Source of the DNA: Lumbricus terrestris
Taxonomy: Eukaryota > Annelida > Clitellata > Crassiclitellata > Lumbricidae
Assembly: GCA_949752735.1 (NCBI GenBank)
Contig: OX457036.1
Coordinates: 19,850,246-19,914,245 of the forward strand
Length of the DNA: 64,000 bases
Direction: 5' to 3'
Both the position numbers and the translations under genes were made by a program. The notes beneath the pieces are model-generated. The model was not told the origin of the DNA, searched no databases, and worked only from the letters and a program-made list of their open reading frames with translations. Shown piece after piece: positions 60,786 through 64,000 of the stretch. Within the stretch, counting starts at the first letter, position 1, and each line of letters opens with the position of its first letter.

Positions 60786-60872
60786 GCGAAGGACGGACGG
60801 TGCCAAAACTGCCGGACAAGTCTCTGGCTGCCAGGACGGACGGTGCCAAAACTGCCGGACAAGTCTCTGGCC
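60786..60872 (+). repeat. Tandem pair of about 45-bp units
   Basis: ACGGACGGTGCCAAAACTGC plus CGGACAAGTCTCTGGC occurs twice in a row. Confidence 0.85.
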
Positions 60873-61979
60873 CCTGTAATTTGTCAACACACTCACGTTC
60901 TATATCTTCTATGCATTTAAGTAGCGTCTTAAGAGAGTTCCTTAGGTCGATATAACATAGTAGGTTACGAAAGTCTAGGGGGAAAAATCGTTGAATTATT
61001 TTGTGCATACATCCGCGAGTGTCCTATAGGCTATAGTGACTAGCATTGGCAATCTGTTTTCACCTTGACATGATGAGAAACTCTAAAACAACTGAATATG
61101 ATTAAAAAACTCTAAAACATTACAGAAACCAATTAACGACGTGCAGCAGTCTGATGAATGATATACTCGAAGAAACCAATAATGATACCCGTGATATTAT
61201 CTAATGAAAACCATGATGAAAACAGAGTGTATTCTGCGTGCTCCCAATTTGTTTGAATCTGTATTTCAATGCAGAGACGAAGATAAAACCTAACCTAGAG
61301 ACGCTGCCAATTAAAGCACTGAAAGCAGATGGCAAACAAACCTTAGTCAAAGATATTAGAGTTTTACTTACTCTAATATCTTTGGGTACACTAGTAAATT
61401 CAGCCTAAGTCATAGAGTGAGGTAACAGTATCGTCATCAGTTTAACAACTATTTGTGATAATAAGAAAGTGAATTACTGTCAGCCATTCTTCATCCATGC
61501 AGGATAGGGACTGTCAGAGAAATGTAGTGGCTGAGTTTAGAGAGTGGTCTACAAAACTACTGCTCAGATATTCAGATAAACTTGGTTTTAACAACTTACA
61601 GCTGTTGCAAGATGTCGCTCGTCAATCCAACCACGAGAAGCGTCATCTGTCGACGGATGATGAATCTTCACGATGAAGGATCTTTGCGACTCCATCGACG
61701 ACGATAGCGAACGGCAACATCATCCCATGCAACTACACAAAACACCAGAAAAGTTTAGAATAGCAAAGCATGATATGGTATCACAGAATGCAGCAAGACA
61801 TTCATGAATGACCCATTAAATGACTTAACTAACATCTCTGTTAAATGATCACTGTATTTCCGCTTTAGGGACATTTCCATAAGAACCTTCTAGATATTCT
61901 TGCGCTAGTGTTGCAACTATTTTAGTTGGAACCCCGCCACTGCTCATGCTTTGGCAGTGCCAGTCCCAAGCCTGTAGAA

Positions 61980-62200
61980 AGGAGGAGGGCGACACCAATC
62001 ATCCTTGATATGACGGTGTCGTGAAACAGCAACAACTTCGTAGTTGCACCATATATGCGACAGACGTCGTTCCAGTCGCAAGAACCGCCACCTTCGAAGA
62101 CGATTCGCTTGACGACGTCAAGTTGACGGTTCCTTGCCATTCCCGAAGGCAGACGATCTTGAAAGGAGATGTTTCAGCGATCGCTCCACCGACAATGGAA
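61980..62200. other. Open, GC-richer segment of unknown nature
   Basis: Frames stay open on both strands for about 200 bases with coding-like composition, e.g. on - DVVKRIVFEGGGSCDWNDVC and on + SCTIYATDVVPVARTATFED. No family is recognisable and no clear splice sites were settled, so it is reported as a region only. Confidence 0.3.
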
Positions 62201-62208
62201 AGCAACAA

Positions 62209-62345
62209 ACAGATTAATAAAGGAAAGCAACAAACAGATTAACAAAGGAAAGCAACAAACAGATTAACAAAGGAAAGCAACAAACAGATTAACAAAGGAA
62301 AGCAACAAACAGATCCTAACAAAGGAAAGCAACAAACAGATTGCC
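62209..62345 (+). repeat. About 25-bp tandem repeat at a LINE 3' end
   Basis: Five to six units of AAAGGAAAGCAACAAACAGAT, then (TTGCC)n. Confidence 0.9.
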
Positions 62346-62760
62346 TTGCCTTGCCTTGCCTTCAACCATCCTCGACACGAGGGTTGGTCGCATTTTGGAC
62401 AGTTCTTCTCCATCCTCTCCTGTCTTCGGTTGCTCTCAACAATTGCTCTGTTGACAATCCCGTCCATTCACACATGTTGTCCCACCACCTCTTCCTAGGT
62501 CTTCCTCTTGATCTTGCTCCTGGAACCGTGCCTTGCATAATCTCCTTCTCCAAGCAGTCTCCATGTTTCCTCATGATGTGCCCGAAGTATGACAACTTCC
62601 TTCCTTTAATTGACTCCAGTAGACTCCTTTCTACGCCAGCCGTCTCCAGAACCCATTCATTTGTTTTTTTCTCAGTCCATGATATTCCGAGGATTTTTCT
62701 TATACCTTTCATTTCAAATGCCTTTATTCTATCTTCATCACTCTTATTAATTGTCCAACT
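62346..62760 (-). mobile_element. LINE reverse-transcriptase C-terminal fragment
   Basis: It encodes SDEDRIKAFEMKGIRKILGI, LSYFGHIMRKHGD and GARSRGRPRKRWWDNMCEW, the recurring C-terminal text of RTE/Jockey-like LINEs. An in-frame TAG near 62750 and loss of frame upstream show it is dead. The tandem repeat at 62209-62345 is its 3' tail. Confidence 0.85.
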
Positions 62761-63415
62761 CTATAACAAGGCTTTATTATAGTACTTCCCCAGTCCATCA
62801 CTACTTTTAAGAAAGTCGTTATGCACCTCTTGCCTTCCAGTTGCAAAGACATAGCAGGCCTACTGTAACAGTTGTCGACAGTTTTCGTTGTTCCAACCTC
62901 GAGAACCGCCATTTGTTGCCGAGTCTCTTATTATAAGTTATAACAGATCATTCTTCACGACTTGCTACAATGGCTGTGAATGGAAAATATTTCTACTATC
63001 GCTCCACTGAGAAGCAGCAGACAGCTAGGTAGCCTAATTATATCTACAAAAGCTACAGTAGCCTAACAGTTCTAAAGTTCTAGACTGTGCGAGGCATCTA
63101 ATTTATGTCTGGTATAATTAATTAATAGATTGCAAGGCTCATTCAATATACTATAGTCTTGCCATTACACGATATGAAAAGTTAGTCTAGCCTATATATG
63201 TTATAGATGGCTCTTACGATCTGAAAATTGAAAATTTCGATTAAAAGGTCGTTGCTATGTGATAATTGTTAATATTTGGGTTTACCTGACATCATTCGAC
63301 GAAACTGACCAAGATTCGATCGAAGTGGGAGTTGGCCGCAGCAGAATTTAACAGAATTTCGATGAATAGCAGCAATTTTTGGAAGGTTTTATCAAATTTC
63401 GACTGCGTGACTGCA

Positions 63416-63502
63416 TGACGTCACAACGAGATCTCGACAGCAATTAAACCATCGACGTGAATTAAACAACAAGAGGATGACGTCATCATTAGGTTTACGT
63501 CA
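63416..63502. promoter_or_regulatory. Cluster of CRE-like sites
   Basis: TGACGTCA at 63416-63423 and 63478-63485, TTACGTCA at 63495-63502, and CGACGTGA near 63453. Such a cluster is typical of CREB/ATF-bound promoters. No gene is assigned to it. Confidence 0.5.
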
Positions 63503-63559
63503 TTTTTGATTAATATTATGTAATAGACTGCAGCACAATATGGCTGTCCATTTATCCAT

Positions 63560-63620
63560 TCTGAGCATTTATATAGCGCCCTATGTCGAAACTACTGATC
63601 AGGAGCGCTCCCAGTACGGC
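63560..63620 (+). mobile_element. TATAGCGCC tail fragment
   Basis: TTTATATAGCGCCCTATGTC followed by CTGATCAGGAGCGCTCCCAG; the shared tail again. Confidence 0.7.
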
Positions 63621-64000
63621 AGTGACTAAAGGCAAAAGACGCATATGCACATTACAGCTAGGCTTCAGTCTGCAGGAAAATCTGCGTAGCCAAGATTTTG
63701 TTGGGAGGAGGGTAAGGGGTGTTTTTTTAATTATTTTGTTCTTGAGCAAGCCGACAGGCAACCGAATCAACTGGCCAATGTTTGTGAACTCTCATTGCGG
63801 GTCCTTGAGGCCAGTGCATTACACACTAGTTGGAATGTATATTCATTCAATTATAATATATCATTCCAGAACCTCAATTGTAGACTTCAATCAGGTCTCT
63901 GTCTCTCCTAGCTGTTTCCTCCATTTCACCAATGTTGCTAGTCCATCTTTTTCAATCAGGGCCGGTGTCACCATATAATGTCTCCCCGATATCAGCTCTC

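Noticed and set aside
62362..62712. 116-residue ORF as a host gene
   Set aside because: GRPRKRW and FGHIMR text is LINE-derived, and an in-frame stop lies just upstream.

Overview
The window is animal nuclear DNA: AT-rich, with short coding exons flanked by GT...AG introns, dense interspersed repeats and one 200-base assembly gap (36724-36923). It holds two recognisable protein-coding genes in tail-to-tail orientation. The host looks like a repeat-rich invertebrate metazoan; the repeats and the rather divergent nuclear receptor do not let me name a phylum.

Left part, + strand (1424-6209): five exons of protein-L-isoaspartate O-methyltransferase (PCMT1 type). The first exon, about 18 codons, lies off the window or was not recognised. 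The last intron sits where the vertebrate gene is alternatively spliced, and splicing here gives a C-terminus ending in KDDL. About 7.6 kb of non-coding DNA follows.

Most of the rest (13805 to about 56.7 kb, - strand) is one gene, an estrogen-related receptor (ERR, NR3B) orphan nuclear receptor. I assembled six coding exons by hand: 55530-55185, 48116-48000, 47260-47138, 24392-24219, 17714-17442 and 14058-13805. They join in frame into a 428-residue protein with an N-terminal domain, both zinc fingers (P-box CEACKA), a short hinge, and a complete ligand-binding domain ending in an LLSEMI AF-2 helix. All five introns are phase 1, so every internal exon can be skipped without a frameshift. The intron before the second zinc finger carries 91-base tandem duplications of the 3' splice site and exon edge. 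A CCAAT/GC-rich block at 56.6-56.85 kb is a candidate promoter.

The introns and flanks are packed with mobile elements, many with visible target-site duplications: about a dozen hAT-like elements with 8-bp duplications, including a recurring GCTTAAAGTGTG family; a decayed piggyBac element with TTAA ends; a Helitron with two 3' ends; a 2.3-kb element with terminal inverted repeats, 4-bp duplications and eight copies of a 14-mer; tRNA-derived SINEs; and two LINE reverse-transcriptase tails. Two near-identical blocks (32465-36723 and 36924-39107) face each other across the gap and differ by clean element insertions. They may be a duplication or two haplotypes placed side by side. The right end (57-64 kb) contains repeats, a 45-codon ORF, a cluster of CRE-like sites and no identified gene.
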